NCBI GenBank assembly: GCA_012934845.2
Contig: WNNJ02000242.1
Span: 102,500-166,499 of the forward strand
Source of the DNA: Pomphorhynchus laevis
Lineage: Eukaryota; Acanthocephala; Palaeacanthocephala; Echinorhynchida; Pomphorhynchidae
Length of the DNA stretch: 64,000 nucleotides
Direction: 5' to 3'
Part shown: positions 39,301-46,604 of the stretch, in pieces
Position numbering within the stretch: position 1 is the stretch's first letter
How the letters are laid out: the number at the start of each line of letters is the position of its first letter
Translations under genes and position numbers: made by a program
The notes under the pieces: generated by a model
Databases searched by the model: none
What the model was told of the DNA's origin: nothing
Seen by the model: the letters and a program-made list of their open reading frames with translations, nothing else

Positions 39301-42300
39301 AATTTAAAGTTTTTATCAAATTATTTATTTTTATTTAAATATTTTAAGTTAAACATACAATGAAAATTTAGATCGCAAAAACAAGTCTTTATGTTTGTAA
39401 TTTGTAAATTATATTCAAGAATGATGTTGGCTAAACTAAATATGGGCAAAAAGATTTATATAATAATATGGTAAAATATACTCAGGTCATGATTTAAATG
39501 AAAGATGACATTACGTTCCTGAACTATATATATTACATTGTTAATTCACTTATGCATAATCAATTACTAAGTAATTGATTACTAAGTGCAAATATTAAAA
39601 AAATATAGATATAATTTATTATCTAATATTAAACTTATAAACATTTCAAAAATAAAATATTTAATTTATATATTTTAAGTTTGATAATTTTGTATTTTTA
39701 TATTTAATTTAATATTAAATAATATATTTTAAGTTAATCATACAATTATATTTAATTAAAATTTTAATTTAAAGTTTTTATCAAATTATTTATTTTTATT
39801 TAAATATTTTAAGTTAAACATACAATGAAAATTTAGATCGCAAAAACAAGTCTTTATGTTTGTAATTTGTAAATTATATTCAAGAATGATGTTGGCTAAA
39901 CTAAATATGGGCAAAAAGATTTATATAATAATATGGTAAAATATACTCAGGTCATGATTTAAATGAAAGATGACATTACGTTCCTGAACTATATATATTA
40001 CATTGTTAATTCACTTATGCATAATCAATTACTAAGTAATTGATTACTAAGTGCAAATATTAAAAAAATATAGATATAATTTATTATCTAATATTAAACT
40101 TATAAACATTTCAAAAATAAAATATTTAATTTATATATTTTAAGTTTGATAATTTTGTATTTTTATATTTAATTTAATATTAAATAATATATTTTAAGTT
40201 AATCATACAATTATATTTAATTAAAATTTTAATTTAAAGTTTTTATCAAATTATTTATTTTTATTTAAATATTTTAAGTTAAACATACAATGAAAATTTA
40301 GATCGCAAAAACAAGTCTTTATGTTTGTAATTTGTAAATTATATTCAAGAATGATGTTGGCTAAACTAAATATGGGCAAAAAGATTTATATAATAATATG
40401 GTAAAATATACTCAGGTCATGATTTAAATGAAAGATGACATTACGTTCCTGAACTATATATATTACATTGTTAATTCACTTATGCAAATATTAAAAAAAT
40501 ATAGATATAATTTATTATCTAATATTAAACTTATAAACATTTCAAAAATAAAATATTTAATTTATATATTTTAAGTTTGATAATTTTGTATTTTTATATT
40601 TAATTTAATATTAAATAATATATTTTAAGTTAATCATACAATTATATTTAATTAAAATTTTAATTTAAAGTTTTTATCAAATTATTTATTTTTATTTAAA
40701 TATTTTACATACAATGAAAATTTAGATCGCAAAAACAAGTCTTTATGTTTGTAATTTGTAAATTATATTCAAGAATGATGTTGGCTAAACTAAATATGGG
40801 CAAAAAGATTTATATAATAATATGGTAAAATATACTCAGGTCATGATTTAAATGAAAGATGACATTACGTTCCTGAACTATATATATTACATTGTTAATT
40901 CACTTATGCATAATCAATTACTAAGTAATTGATTACTAAGTGCAAATATTAAAAAAATATAGATATAATTTATTATCTAATATTAAACTTATAAACATTT
41001 CAAAAATAAAATATTTAATTTATATATTTTAAGTTTGATAATTTTGTATTTTTATATTTAATTTAATATTAAATAATATATTTTAAGTTAATCATACAAT
41101 TATATTTAATTAAAATTTTAATTTAAAGTTTTTAAATTATTTTTAGTTAAACAAATTTATTACATCAAAGTGCTAGTTTTTCTTTGCACGTTTACCCACT
41201 ATTTCTTAGACATTAGCAAATCGTTTTTATTATTTTTTACTAATTTGTTAAAGTAAAATTGTTTTTTATACTAATTATTTGTCTCTTCATAAGATAAAAT
41301 CTTAAACAATAGCTAAAGTTATTGAAGTTATTATTTCATTTTTTTATAAATCGTTAAAATTCTAATATCGAAAAGCATTAGTTTATTGTTATTTACAGGG
41401 CTATATTAAAACTTATGTCAATGCTTTAATTTTAAGAAATTCCTTATTGATGAATTTCAATAAACCATAGAGTGACCACTAGTCGTATCTCGCAGTCTAT
41501 GTGGGTTCTTTAAATAAGTCATTTGAATATTTAACAAAATACATAATATAAAATAAACTGATAATGATCCATTTATCGATTCAGAATTATTGGAGATAAT
41601 TCTTTATCATTTATTGATGCAGAATTATTTTTTCGGCTTATAGAGGCTGGTGAAATATCAATAAAATTTAACTTCTTTGATCCAGCTCAAATAATTCTTT
41701 ATAAAATAAACTCTTTATTACGCAACAATTAGCTTTATATAACTAATATTTTTCCACTTTAATTCGTGACGGCAGTCATGTTTTCCGTAAGGTATACTGT
41801 AAAATTCTAGCCTATTTAGAATATTAAAAGGGAATTTGCTTATATATAGTCATGGATAATTATAACAGTAAATAAATTAGCGAAATTAATATTCTGCAGA
41901 TATAGTAAGCAAACCCAATGTGTACGGACATGGTTTTGGATTTAACATCAAATTTCTTAATTGCTAAATATTTTCGTAATATACTCATTCAATTAACACC
42001 TGATTATAAATCCAGTGATTGCTGGATCTCAAAATCCAACCATAAATTATCCGGTTTCTTTAAGCACAAACCAAGAAGGGATCCTCTTAGTGCTGCATAT
42101 ATTACTCCTCGTGTGAGAAATTATATGCTGTGTTGGATACACTCGTCGTCACCTACGAGAAAAGCTTCTTGAATGCACATATATGCACACCCAGGAATAG
42201 TTAAATGTGCCGTTGCACAACATGTAAGGAATACTTGTCACTGCCTGGATTTCGACTTTGCAAAGATTGGGTTGGTTCAATCTCATCTAAAAACTAAGCT

Positions 42301-45300
42301 TGCCTCTGAGTCACTATTGATTAAGTCCTGTGGACACAAATGTTTAGAGGCAACATCGGAGGTTATGATTTATACTATCACGGACAATTAAAAAGGCTTT
42401 TTATAAAAGAACTAAAACGGATAAACAAGTTGCTTTTGGCACAGAGAAAATAAATATAAAGGATTACCATTTATAAATAATTTTTGGAATATTAATTTCA
42501 AAAGATTTGTTTCGAACAATAAAACATTAACTACTTCAAATATTGTTTTGTATAATAGTAAAATACCGAAACTACACACAATTTTGAAAAAGAAACCCAA
42601 ACATGATAATGATGGAGTTGTTTTTTAAATTTCTTGTTTAGAATGCGATAAAATATATGCGGGTCAAACAGGCCAACCATTAGAGACTAGATTAACACAA
42701 CACAAATGCACACTCAAAAAGAGCCTAAGTAGCGCTATTGTAGCTCATAGTTTAAATTTAAATCACAATATTGACTATAATAATACTGTTGTTTTTGCAA
42801 AAGAAACCAATTGTTTAAATAGAAAAATTCTTGAGGTTTATTACATTCATAAAAACTACAATATTGTTATGCCGAATAATAAAACTGATGTAGCTTTAAA
42901 TATTTTGTAAAGATGTTGTAAACGATTCTTTTGTTTAAATAATTTTTTCTATTTTTATACGATATACCTTTTTGTTATAAAGAATCCTTGTTATACTTTA
43001 TTTTATTTTTTCTAGTACTTTTAATTATTATTTTTATATTTTTCTAATTTTTTTAATTATTTATTTTGAATGAAAATATGATGGTAATTATTTTTGTTTT
43101 GTTTCTAAACTATTTTGAATCATCCTTTTTTATCGCGTTTTGTGTAACTTCAAAAGTTGTCAAAATCGTGTCACAATTCAAACAACACTTAAAGCAGCTG
43201 GTTATCGCTAATAACAGCAGCATCTGCTCAAAGCAAATGGCGGCGATCGTTTTGAACTTTTATTATATAAGCATGTACATTTTAAAAAACTGTAATTTTC
43301 TGAAGATGCTAACAGAAGCGAAATATCAAAAATATTTTCTTCTTTCATTTGATCCAGCTCCAATAATTATTTATCAATAATAGATCATTATCAACTATTT
43401 AAAATTATAGCTTCTCTCCGTCAACCTTGGCTTGGTTCTTTACGTATCTCTTCGATCGATCATTTTCCGTCTATTCTAATTCAATATGTTCTCCTTTATC
43501 TTCTCGTTCTTGTGGTGTACATAAAGGTTCAGTTCTTGGCCCTATTCTAAATATATGCTAACATTAAAATTATGTCTACATTAAATTTTATATATTAATT
43601 AATATATTAAATAATATACAGTATATAATAATATACATTATATTTAATATTATATATTAAAGTTATATTAAAATTTATGTTTACATTGATATGATTGATA
43701 TGCTGTGATTGTATTCTTTGTAGTTTGGTTTTTGATCTAATTCAAATTTGTTTGTAGTTGATTTTATTGTCTCTTCACTTTTTATTTTGTGAATTAATAA
43801 TTGTTATGTTGAATGAAGTCCTGATTTTCTAAAAATTCTTAGAACTTGATTCTCATAATCAATTTGCAATAATTGATTTGTAATTTGTATTTAATTAAAT
43901 ATTTTTTTCATTCAGAGAATGCGAATGATAAAGCAATTTGTGGAAAATGAAATATTTTATTGTGATCCGTTTCCAAGCGCCATTTTCCAACGATTACAGA
44001 GGACACAAATTCAGGTAGCTTTTTATATTTTTTCATTGTTATTAAAGTTGATAAGATATATTTCTCAAGAATTGTTTTATATAAGACGTATAAATTAGAT
44101 GAATTTACATGAACAAATCGATTGCAAATCGATTACCAAAGCAATCGCATCGAAATATGCGCTTTTATTAATTTTATGTAAAATATATATCTGTGATAAT
44201 GCAGCCTCCTTGTTACCAATTTATATTATAACAAATTAGCTAATAATAAATTTAAAAATTTTGTTGAATTTGCATAATAATGTAATATATCATAACATAG
44301 TAATGACATAGTATAACATAGCAATAGCATATATCCAATATTAGATCTGGCTAGTAATTTTTTATTAACATACAAACGAAGAAGTCAATGATTAATATGA
44401 GCATTTCACAAAAATATTTAAAGTATTTTTATGTTAGGCATGTTCTTGCAAGTGCAGAATTACAGCTTATTTTCTTGATCTCACTATCATCAAAACGCGT
44501 TTGTGTCATGAATAAATAAATTTTGTTCAGATATTTTTCTGGTTTCATCCCTTCATTATATTACTATATATGGAATATCACGTATTTCAAAGGCAGCGAT
44601 TTCATATTTCTCACCATAGTGTAAAAATCGAACGTTGTCATTCCATAACTTCCGATATTTGAAATATGAGAAGCATGAATTAAAATTTTGGAGAAAATAA
44701 ATAATTACCACAAAAAGTCACTACCTTGGTCGGCATACTGTACCTTTTTAAAGTGATAACTGTCACTTTCAAAATTATAGCTTCACATTTTAGTATATAT
44801 TTTGAATTAAAATAAACATTTCCAATTGGAATTATCTATATTCTAAAATATGAAAACACAATTTAATAAGGCCAAACGTCGTTAATAAGAAAATATCATT
44901 AAAGACGTTTTATTACCTACATTACGGATGTTATATTAAAATCATATGCTAAATTATTGTTATGATTATATTATTTAAAAACATAATAAAACTTATAATA
45001 AAATAATCATAAAGCTATACAATTATAAATAAATTTTTAATTTTTAATGATATTTATTATTAAACATCCTGTTGATGCTTATCAACAAGATACTTTCCAT
45101 CATGAACCAAATCTGCAAAACATAAGAAATCACCCAAAGTGGTAAAGTAACTTATGCGATAAGTGTAAAGTTGATTCACACTTAGAAATTTTTCATGTAC
45201 AACCTTGGAAGTAAGATTATCAAGTTGTTATTAAAGTGCAAATTATCATAATGAAAAAGGCTATTATCAAATTAAAATGAAAATTATCATTTTAGTAGAA

Positions 45301-46604
45301 AAATATATTCACTTACACAGTCTTATAGATAAAATATGAAAACACAATTAAATTAATAACACAAGAAAATATCAAATTTATGATATTCAGGCCGTTGATA
45401 AGGATAGAAAAAGCATCTCTAAATTGCTCGTTATTCCCATAATCACTGTCTATAAATGGATAAGATCAAGGTATCTACAAAATATCAACTGCATAAGAAA
45501 TACGAGATTAATAAAAGTTGTAGAAGGTATGGAAAAATAACATCAGTAATCAGAGCCGATGTAGTTGATGATATTACGTTATCGGAAATAATACATATAG
45601 TAAACCAATAACGATTTCAGATATCTTCAATTGCAGTTTTTCATATTAGAAACAGTTTGTTTCGATTCGAATCGAGCGATTGAAGATTATCAAGTTGGCA
45701 ATTATATCAAAGTGAAAATTATCACATTGAGAAAGGTCATTATCAGTTTAAAATTGAAATTATCATTTTAAAAATAACAAAATTACTTTATTATTTAAAT
45801 TACGCATTTGTTTTAAATGTTTTGATTTAAATCAATAGATCGCTGACTATATAATTAGCATTAACCCTTAATTAATAAGATTAAAATGTAACTTAAGATA
45901 ATTTTTAAAATTAGAGAAAATGCAATAGTAAGGATAATAGCATAATCCAATTTTTAAATTTAACAATTGCATCGTTTTTATATCTCTCAAATATTACATT
46001 TGATGATTTAATCTAATAATAATTTTATATTTAATAGATCTACATTGATCCGCAACTTTCATCTCAAGTCAAACCAATTTGTATAAAATCGTTGGAAGAT
46101 TTTTCCCTATCCATACAAGGATTTTTTACGTATAACCACTGTCGTTACCCAGATCGACTAAATACTCATCTCAATAAAGTAACCAAGGTTTATTTTAAAG
46201 TTTATGTGAACAAGGTGAGAACTGATAGGCGGCCAGACGAAAATCATATCCCTTCCGATGAAATAACTCAATCAAGCATAATGAGCTCGCGGTTGTTTCG
46301 CACAAATGCGTTTACTGACGATCAAACAGATGTCCAGGTTTGTCATAATAGTTTTGAAGTTGAGACATCAGTATCTAAAAACGAAGGATACTTTTGTTCA
46401 ACAATTGTCATTCAACAGGATATTTTTACTGCTCAAAATGATACAGACATGAACCATAGCTCAACCAAATCAGCAAAATATAAGAAATCACCCAAGGTGG
46501 TAAAGCCAACTTATGCGATAAAAGTAAATGTCGATTACGAAGACCAATTTTGGAGACGATGGTCAAATCAAGCGGGATTTACCACTTATGTAAAAGTACT
46601 ATAA
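12138..46604 (+). CDS. INTS7: Integrator complex subunit 7-like gene, 18 recognised exons
   Basis: INTS7 belongs to the nuclear Integrator complex, which binds RNA polymerase II and cleaves snRNA and other nascent transcripts. Exons read: 12138-12303, 15474-15606, 16687-16833, 18352-18539, 18706-18826, 18880-18999, 19044-19166, 24076-24334, 24565-24695, 26346-26636, 30571-30738, 33249-33416, 34173-34286, 34460-34515, 35732-35788, 37404-37482, 43916-44014 and 46038-46604. All have AG/GT borders and compatible phases except one gap between the third and fourth. They give about 995 codons, near the family length of about 960-1000. N-terminal YINSGFMRLASIFRV and MYSNDLLARALTL match the conserved helical repeats, and the C-terminus matches the family's beta-rich end. 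The protein is highly divergent. I have no homology search, so the name rests on recalled family sequences. Confidence 0.82.
12870..14050 (+). mobile_element. Jockey/CR1-type LINE RT fragment in intron 1
   Basis: Decayed plus-strand frames give FRPNHSTIINLVE, VDVIFIDLLKAFDKV, STGVPQGSVIIPTLF and MYANDLKIW (YADD with Asp to Asn). This is an RT of the type with a DLGV-like tail, distinct from the CR1/L2 copies in the first 12 kb. It carries a 97-bp internal tandem duplication. It is truncated and full of stops. Confidence 0.8.
13582..13762. repeat. 97-bp tandem duplication in the LINE fragment
   Basis: Two adjacent copies starting at about 13582 and 13679 share the run from GCTTCTCTCAGTG to TTCCAATTATTCACGCAT, with a few mismatches. 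Confidence 0.85.
14260..14520 (+). mobile_element. Penelope-like element 3' end with hammerhead-like motif
   Basis: The plus strand around 14281-14420 encodes ERYWLQQLCTYIQSDIN, resembling the C-terminus of the GIY-YIG endonuclease of Penelope-like elements. About 70 bp later comes a hammerhead-like core at 14487-14512. It reads TTGAAGA, a GCC/GGC stem with a GCAA loop, then GAAACGTT. Hammerhead ribozymes are known at Penelope-like element ends. Confidence 0.55.
15171..15210. repeat. Perfect 40-bp palindrome
   Basis: AAGTGATTGATATGACACTT is followed at once by its exact reverse complement. Imperfect copies of the same words lie at 15149-15165 and 15212-15250. It is in INTS7-like intron 1. 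Confidence 0.95.
15474..15606 (+). CDS. INTS7: INTS7-like exon 2
   Basis: Acceptor TTATAG, donor GTAAGT. It encodes LFPDFFNEFRLPEYINSGF and LASIFRV, aligning with the family's FPRLF...INSAFLKLADVFRV segment. This is the strongest N-terminal evidence for INTS7. Confidence 0.85.
16687..16833 (+). CDS. INTS7: INTS7-like exon 3
   Basis: Acceptor TTTAG, donor GTAAGT. It encodes SNHLRWHVANTF to MYSNDLLARALTLV, aligning with the conserved NNFLRL...VIHSNDPVARAITL segment. It ends in phase 2, whereas the next recognised exon starts in phase 0, so an exon of length 1 mod 3 should lie between. Confidence 0.85.
17366..17620. mobile_element. 255-bp palindromic element with hammerhead-like arms
   Basis: Terminal inverted repeats of about 75-80 bp begin TTATTACAGGAAC at both ends, with few mismatches. 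Each arm carries a hammerhead-like core. On the minus strand (17413-17444) there is CTGACGA, a GATA...TATC-type stem and GAAATATA. On the plus strand (17542-17572) there is GTGATGA, a perfect GATAGC/GCTATC stem with loop CGGA, and GAAATATA. It sits in the INTS7-like intron where an exon is missing. No coding capacity. Confidence 0.85.
17855..18030 (+). pseudogene. Degenerate duplicate of an INTS7-like exon
   Basis: The stretch from 17951, AATATCAAATCTGCT, closely repeats 18460-18500 of the functional exon (same words, then GATGAGCTT and ATTACG). Upstream, 17855-17900 reads LKLLLNDMHNDIK in one frame, which resembles the family's LKLIPILQHMHHD segment. Stops follow. It looks like a decayed tandem exon duplication. 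Confidence 0.5.
18352..19166 (+). CDS. INTS7: INTS7-like exons: cluster of four with tiny introns
   Basis: Exons 18352-18539, 18706-18826, 18880-18999 and 19044-19166 are separated by introns of 166, 53 and 44 bp with GT-AG borders. They encode VFRVIDTMSQMKGD, then NILEIIRSTNIN, QEFINDFSADNKLQEYC with KSLAKCAALNASL, and LLTFIRAFYYLLKKNF. The amphipathic helical repeats fit the alpha-solenoid of INTS7. Reading frames and phases agree throughout. Confidence 0.78.
20689..23078 (+). mobile_element. Penelope-like, very AT-rich retroelement flanked by 43-bp direct repeats
   Basis: A near-identical 43-bp sequence (beginning TTACTTAGAAAGACGTACAT) lies at 20689-20731 and 23036-23078. Between them are three plus-strand reading frames of one reverse transcriptase. 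A related sequence at about 22693-22820 shares the ACATCNTTAGCAT word and a downstream GAAACCT block, so the end sequence occurs in partial tandem. Such partial repeats recall the pseudo-LTRs of Penelope-like elements. No GIY-YIG domain was seen in this copy. It lies in INTS7-like intron 19167-24075. Confidence 0.65.
20720..22661 (+). pseudogene. Reverse transcriptase of the AT-rich element
   Basis: Three consecutive frames, 20720-21229, 21263-22411 and 22371-22661, make up one RT with about two breaks. Motifs in order: TTIDKASNNFVFICKK, PILYWNPKLHKNPIKPRF, NTYDFSTLYTNLD, VKGVPMGGNSRSIIADLF, MFRYIDDICVFN (catalytic YIDD) and YLDMNIKL. The PMGGN loop and the downstream IPYN...FKLGYYK region fit a divergent RT lineage usually grouped near Penelope-like elements. 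Clade assignment is uncertain. Codon use is far more AT-rich than in the LINEs nearby. Confidence 0.8.
23222..23345 (+). mobile_element. LINE fragment, RT C-terminal region
   Basis: It encodes STKKNTDQACANSNKMIGMI followed by RRAFVRV. This matches the helix after the DLGV motif in Jockey/CR1-type RTs. It is only about 40 codons and may belong to the family at 12870-14050. Confidence 0.65.
24076..24695 (+). CDS. INTS7: INTS7-like exons 24076-24334 and 24565-24695
   Basis: The first exon opens in phase 0 after ATTAG and ends at GTAAGT in phase 1. The second starts with TG and completes a Leu codon. Together they encode an 86-residue helical stretch (ESILLAKLVYIKSEFKLSI) and NRQFEFEDDNLYSFDISLL. 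No specific motif is recognised here. The open frames, strong splice sites and matching phases support membership of the same gene. Confidence 0.7.
24834..24861. repeat. 28-bp perfect palindrome
   Basis: CATCTTAATAGTTT is followed by its reverse complement. It is in an INTS7-like intron. Confidence 0.8.
25549..26065. mobile_element. About 517-bp element with long terminal inverted repeats
   Basis: The left arm (about 25549-25690) and right arm (about 25920-26065) are reverse complements over some 130-145 bp with scattered mismatches. Both carry AACTAAAGTTAAAACGATAT-type and GAATAACTTAT words. There is no coding capacity, so it is a MITE-like or foldback element in an INTS7-like intron. Confidence 0.75.
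26346..26636 (+). CDS. INTS7: INTS7-like exon, 97 codons
   Basis: Acceptor TTCCAG, donor GTATTA, phase 0 at both ends. It encodes LVASTVTLICMTSVF to SSNHVLANELLSRWDRFTN. The second half aligns with the family's helix pair before the HFYFWL motif. The next exon supplies that motif as FLLWIGINYIQ. Confidence 0.78.
27057..27151. mobile_element. Short palindromic element with hammerhead-like motif
   Basis: GATATTTCGCTAGTAAC at the left is the reverse complement of GTTACTAGCGAAATATC at the right. On the minus strand (27061-27092) the left arm has CTGAAGA, a perfect GCTA/TAGC stem, then GAAATATC. These are all the core bases of a hammerhead with a self-complementary stem III. The right arm keeps only the second half of the motif. 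Confidence 0.65.
27560..28110 (+). mobile_element. Penelope-like RT fragment
   Basis: Plus-strand frames encode LSKIHKPGHTDRLIIAT, the PKIHKPG motif of Penelope-like RTs. Further on come YADRSCILLIKPLDPDCILD, NIDLTLTK and FLDVNIIR, which align with the region from the catalytic box to the FLDv motif. The catalytic dipeptide is not intact (YADRS). The copy is broken in several places. Confidence 0.75.
28440..28690 (-). mobile_element. 5'-truncated copy of the I/Jockey-type LINE
   Basis: The sequence closely resembles 7240-7490, including CAACACGCCGC, ACCACCCGGGGT and GGACGTCCTCTTGAAA. The minus frame has SLKEKTQVRLWGYLSYPGI, like SLKGKTQVRIWGFWAISGL of the longer copy. It is a typical dead-on-arrival 3' fragment. 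Confidence 0.85.
29050..29800 (-). mobile_element. Penelope-like element fragment with GIY-YIG domain
   Basis: On the minus strand 29150-29350 encodes KPLYNKEGIVYQIACDDC and DRVFIGQSGHSLSKRIGQHK. This is the Cys-containing GIY-YIG endonuclease of Penelope-like elements. Between 29790 and 29480 the minus strand gives NLLDNINNDVNYITIES, like the part after the RT catalytic box. The order RT then GIY-YIG fits one broken element. Degenerate hammerhead-like sequences lie nearby on the plus strand (about 29069-29090 and 29427-29455). Confidence 0.75.
30153..30224. repeat. 24-bp tandem repeat, three copies
   Basis: TAAACTCAGATAGCTGGTTT plus TGTG/C repeats three times with exact period 24 and no visible variation. 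Confidence 0.95.
30571..30738 (+). CDS. INTS7: INTS7-like exon with WIGINYIQ motif
   Basis: Acceptor CTTTAG, donor GTAAGA, phase 0 at both ends, 56 codons. SFLLWIGINYIQLSS aligns with the family's HFYFWLNSLKEFS segment, which anchors the middle of the protein. Confidence 0.8.
31631..31848. mobile_element. 218-bp palindromic element with hammerhead-like arms
   Basis: Terminal inverted repeats of about 77 bp begin GCAAAAGTTAATCAGATC at both ends. The right arm on the plus strand (31773-31801) has CTGACGA, a GCTG/CGGC stem with loop TAACA, then GAAAGCTT. The left arm on the minus strand (about 31679-31709) has the same design with CTAACGA and a perfect GCCG/CGGC stem. No coding capacity. It is in an INTS7-like intron. 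Confidence 0.85.
33249..33416 (+). CDS. INTS7: INTS7-like exon, 56 codons
   Basis: Acceptor TTAAG, donor GTAACA, phase 0 at both ends. It encodes DVPFCYSTMFTSINHACL and LMLIRQAIIEYGNAIWFDQ. The helical character and matching phases place it in the gene. Alignment to the family here is weak. Confidence 0.68.
33640..34172. repeat. Duplicated intron segment upstream of an INTS7-like exon
   Basis: The block around 33706-33960 (TGACATAATCCTTCATACAG, then TTTGATTCAATTTGATCTGT, then GCCTTCAAGATCA) recurs at about 33998-34160 with substitutions and a length difference. The second copy abuts the exon at 34173. Confidence 0.75.
34173..34515 (+). CDS. INTS7: INTS7-like exons 34173-34286 and 34460-34515
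   Basis: The first exon starts KQYFQCRRDLLSIAMNLYN, matching the family's LSFQCEFVKLRIDLLQ motif. The second encodes MMCTMFDADIHSVSIVD, matching the SFDADSATLRNV motif. Phases agree. For the second exon I chose the acceptor at TGTACAG (34459), because the one six bases after ATAC leads to a stop. Confidence 0.82.
34564..34785. repeat. 111-bp tandem duplication
   Basis: ATATTTATCATATATTTCCT begins both units (34564 and 34675). The copies stay nearly identical to the ACCAGACATCA word and then diverge. Confidence 0.9.
35732..35788 (+). CDS. INTS7: INTS7-like exon, 57 nt
   Basis: Acceptor TTTCTAG, donor GTAAGT. It completes an Arg codon from the previous exon and encodes QYRQIAFIDFCTNGYLQT. It ends in phase 2, matched by the exon at 37404. 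Confidence 0.72.
36050..36860 (-). mobile_element. hAT/ZBED-type transposase relic
   Basis: The minus strand at about 36440-36490 encodes LDESTDVTNLSHLVIFV, the conserved segment of ZBED5/SCAND3-type hAT-derived proteins. It is preceded by a recognisable MPWHKNN piece. About 36760-36830 gives KKRGRKDELVNYGFAKVF, like the N-terminal tag of this family, and 36053-36304 stays open for 83 codons. Several stops break it. It lies in INTS7-like intron 35789-37403. Confidence 0.7.
37404..37482 (+). CDS. INTS7: INTS7-like exon, 79 nt
   Basis: Acceptor TTTAAG, donor GTACAA. It completes a Gly codon, then DIDNTQEHLERFGEFCPN and LKTLNIQE. Joined to the next exon it aligns with the family's helix leading to the LSFQRYFFQKLQ motif. 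The polypyrimidine tract is poor, so the acceptor is inferred mainly from phase. Confidence 0.68.
37610..38008 (+). mobile_element. Penelope-like GIY-YIG fragment and hammerhead-like motif
   Basis: The plus strand encodes a decayed GIY-YIG domain: YYIGYTTCKLV near 37615-37650, then IKNSFEIIFKSDSTQQLRTA and EALLIRVLHPVINIK. At 37977-38008 there is a hammerhead-like core with CTGACGA, a perfect GACTAA/TTAGTC stem with loop TATTG, and GAAAATT. The 465-bp satellite array begins right here. Confidence 0.72.
38004..41140. repeat. 465-bp tandem satellite array, about seven units
   Basis: The word GATCGCAAAAACAAGTC recurs at 38011, 38441, 38906, 39371, 39836, 40301 and 40725. Four successive steps are exactly 465 bp and almost invariant. 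The first step is 430 bp and divergent, and the sixth is 424 bp because of two small deletions. The array is extremely AT-rich, non-coding and inside INTS7-like intron 37483-43915. Confidence 0.96.
41141..41890. other. Intron sequence with a Penelope-like tail remnant
   Basis: No exon is seen. The stretch at about 41640-41700 (GAAATATCAATAAAATTTAA, then TTTGATCCAGCTC) closely resembles the sequence after the hammerhead-like motif at 43320-43375, so it is probably another Penelope-like tail. Confidence 0.5.
41900..42350 (+). mobile_element. Penelope-like GIY-YIG fragment
   Basis: Decayed frames give CVGYTRRHLREKLLE near 42110-42165, then AHPGIVKCAVAQHVRNTCHC and a DFDFAKI segment. These are the core and the AxAxHxxxTGH-like helix of Penelope-like GIY-YIG endonucleases. 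It is broken into at least two frames. Confidence 0.68.
42400..42912 (+). mobile_element. Penelope-like GIY-YIG endonuclease, nearly open
   Basis: One frame reads IPKLHTILKKKPKHDNDGVV, SCLECDKIYAGQTGQPLETR, LTQHKCTLKKSLSSAIVAHS and REILEVYYIH-like IL EVYYIHKNYN. This is a Cys-containing GIY-YIG domain with the AGQTGQ turn, the catalytic-type Arg and a late Glu. It ends at a stop near 42910, followed about 390 bp later by a hammerhead-like motif. Confidence 0.8.
43300..43327 (+). ncRNA. Hammerhead-like ribozyme motif
   Basis: CTGAAGA, then a GCT/AGC stem with loop AACAGA, then GAAATATC. All conserved core positions of a hammerhead are present. The stem III bases ATAT are self-complementary, as in the minimal hammerheads of Penelope-like elements that act as dimers. 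It is downstream of the GIY-YIG fragment at 42400-42912. Confidence 0.6.
43916..44014 (+). CDS. INTS7: INTS7-like exon with FPSAIFQRLQ motif
   Basis: Acceptor TTTCATTCAG, donor GTAGCT, phase 0 at both ends, 33 codons. CDPFPSAIFQRLQRTQIQ aligns with the family's LSFQRYFFQKLQSTSIK motif. Confidence 0.82.
45083..45185 (+). pseudogene. Degenerate fragment of the last INTS7-like exon
   Basis: AACATAAGAAATCACCCAAA and GTGGTAAAGTAACTTATGCG repeat 46475-46530 of the last exon with deletions. They lie upstream in the intron before that exon, so a third, older copy exists besides the inverted arm. Confidence 0.8.
45385..45670 (+). mobile_element. Tc1/mariner-like transposase N-terminal fragment
   Basis: The plus strand encodes VDKDRKSISKLLVIPIITVY with KWIRSRY, a helix-turn-helix like those of Tc1/mariner or IS630-type transposases. 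Further on, ADVVDDITLSEIIHIVNQ resembles the second DNA-binding segment. The catalytic DDE part is absent. The same fragment appears inverted at about 54040-54330 in the other arm. Confidence 0.6.
46038..46604 (+). CDS. INTS7: INTS7-like last exon
   Basis: Acceptor TTAATAG, phase 0, 188 codons and a TAA stop. It begins IYIDPQLSSQVKPICIKS and SLEDFSLSIQGFFTYNH, aligning with the family's NQQLALKVEGVVQH segment. It ends TYAIKVNVDYEDQFWRRWSN, aligning with the VESSVKDANGIVWKTG end. Both support INTS7. An insertion-like Ser/Thr-rich middle is family-variable. A copy lies on the minus strand at 53113-53679. Confidence 0.85.
   Translation: MYIDPQLSSQVKPICIKSLEDFSLSIQGFFTYNHCRYPDRLNTHLNKVTKVYFKVYVNKVRTDRRPDENHIPSDEITQSSIMSSRLFRTNAFTDDQTDVQVCHNSFEVETSVSKNEGYFCSTIVIQQDIFTAQNDTDMNHSSTKSAKYKKSPKVVKPTYAIKVNVDYEDQFWRRWSNQAGFTTYVKVL

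Noticed and set aside
38004-41140. CRISPR-like array
   Set aside because: Units are 465 bp, directly adjacent and without spacers, in a eukaryotic intron; it is a satellite.
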